Below are positions 63,076 to 64,000 of a DNA stretch of 64,000 nt, one piece after another. The position numbers and the translations under genes were made by a program. Numbering within the stretch: the stretch's first letter is position 1; each line of letters starts with the position of its first letter. The notes beneath the pieces were generated by a model that worked only from the letters and a program-made list of their open reading frames with translations, ran no database searches and was not told the DNA's origin. The stretch covers positions 8,790,704 through 8,854,703 of the forward strand of contig NC_134036.1 of NCBI RefSeq assembly GCF_964204645.1, written 5' to 3'. The DNA is from Tubulanus polymorphus (Eukaryota > Nemertea > Palaeonemertea > Tubulaniformes > Tubulanidae).

Positions 63076-64000
63076 ATGGGGTTTCCAAAAGCTTTCCAAT
63101 ATAATAAATCAATTAAATATAATATTCCTGCAATAGATTTTAAGAAAAATATTACATATAGAAATGTAGTTTTAAATTCATTAACTAATTTAGAAATTTA
63201 TGTCACTGAATCACAGTTTTTTATTTCTAAAATGGAAAATGTATTTAATACATATGAAGTTACTTTTTCTCGAGATGAATATCATATATATAAAGTAAAA
63301 TCTAATATGAAATATTGGCAGAACCAATTAGATTTTGCTGTTTATTGTGCAACAACAGGATGTGGAATAAGTTGGAATGATCATTTAAATAACTTAGATA
63401 AAAATTTGAAGTATTCTGATTTAAAATTAATTCACACAATATTTAGATTTCACACATATTTTCAAATCAGAATAATATTAAATGAATTAGAATGTCCTTT
63501 ACCCGGATCTAAATATTTTAAAGAATTGGATAATAATATTAATCTATCTAAGTTTTATAAAGTGAAGAGTTTGAAATAAAAAGAATTGATTATATGCATA
63601 GAATTTCAGCTTATCATAATTATAAAATTGATAATAATAATGGTTGGGTTAATTTCATTTTAGAAAATGGTGAAGGTTTTACAAAATCAGGTATACAAAG
63701 AATAAATCAATCTATTAGAACTTATTTGATATGTATTTTAGGTGCGCAAGTTGAAAAAAGATCCCCAATAATTGGAAATTATAACACTTCATTCGATGCG
63801 CAGAAATAGTTTAAAGTATTATTTGAAGATTCAATTCATAATGATAAAAATAGATCGATTCCAGAAAACATTGTAAGATATCAAAATTATTTAGATAAAT
63901 CACATATTAGATTAAATTATTGTATAGGCCCTAATCTATTTATTATTTCTAATGATTTAGTATTAAAGATGGGAAACATAATTGGTTATAATAATCTAAT
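63076..64000 (+). pseudogene. Major capsid-like protein of P3, broken and cut by window end
   Basis: 63076-63579 encodes TNLEIYVTESQFFISKM, YHIYKVKSNMKYWQNQLDF, AVYCATTGCGISWNDHL and FHTYFQIRIILNELECPLP, then TAA. The sense resumes in another frame at about 63594 with GWVNFILENGEGFTKSGI, SIRTYLICILGAQVEKR and TSFDAQK, has a TAG at 63807-63809 and continues to the edge (IVRYQNYLDK, GNIIGYNNL). The middle of the protein is deleted between the two pieces. These signatures belong to a large conserved Polinton structural protein. Assignment as the double-jelly-roll major capsid protein is from memory and position. It starts at ATATAAATGG. Confidence 0.6.

Larger units (their letters stand above)
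56457..64000 (+). mobile_element. Polinton/Maverick-type element P3 (truncated by window end)
   Basis: All genes run rightward: PolB, OB-like protein, minor-capsid-like protein, three small membrane or coiled proteins, one hypothetical, then the major-capsid-like gene at the window edge. Intergenic gaps are 0-45 bases, as in a virus. The left end begins within the inner arm of the palindrome seen complete in P1, so the outer terminus is lost. ATPase, integrase and protease, if present, lie outside the window. At least five of the genes have stops or frameshifts, so the copy is decayed. Confidence 0.85.

Overview
The window is eukaryotic nuclear DNA, most likely from a marine invertebrate. This is inferred from an intronless rhodopsin-like receptor gene, spliced-looking host exons, tRNA-derived SINE heads, foldback elements, minisatellites and very dense mobile DNA. 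No rRNA gene, intact tRNA gene or CRISPR array was seen. The species cannot be named from the sequence.

Positions 1-4852 are non-coding host DNA with dispersed repeats and an 888-bp foldback element. Positions 4853-27131 are a pile-up of three Ty3/gypsy-type LTR retrotransposons. Element A (4853-12487) has 387-bp LTRs, a gag with an RRM-like N-terminus, a programmed -1 frameshift site and a pol broken by one TAG. Element B (14581-26356) has unusually long 2.4-2.6 kb LTRs, a tRNA-Leu-type primer site, intact gag and pol joined by a -1 frameshift site, and a third zinc-finger-like ORF where env would sit. B is inserted into the gag of element C, an older minus-strand element (12488-14577 and 26361-27131), with a GTTG target duplication.

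Positions 27132-32818 are host DNA with candidate exons, SINE heads and tandem repeats. Three AT-rich remnants of Polinton/Maverick-type elements (integrating virus-like DNA elements) follow. P1 (32819-36253) is a 3.4-kb mosaic bounded by inverted AGTAATT termini, with a 264-bp palindrome and an intact HNH endonuclease gene. P2 (43849 to about 49637) has a broken protein-primed DNA polymerase B with an intein in catalytic motif C, an A32/FtsK-HerA-type packaging ATPase and the chromodomain end of an integrase. P3 (56457 to the window edge) has a PolB with one stop codon, then a row of small genes: an OB-like protein, a minor-capsid-like protein, membrane proteins and a major-capsid-like protein. 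Several of these are broken.

Host DNA between the Polinton remnants holds a frameshifted exon of a conserved small-protein family (38463-38783), a 14-bp minisatellite open in all three forward frames (38935-39560), and a seven-transmembrane receptor gene (52460-53521) between two direct copies of a long repeat. The strongest candidate for an unusual system is the intein-bearing Polinton polymerase. Next is the promoter-like pattern at P1-P3 gene starts: a T-run plus TAAATG before most genes, and a separate motif of about 30 bp before PolB and the OB-like gene.
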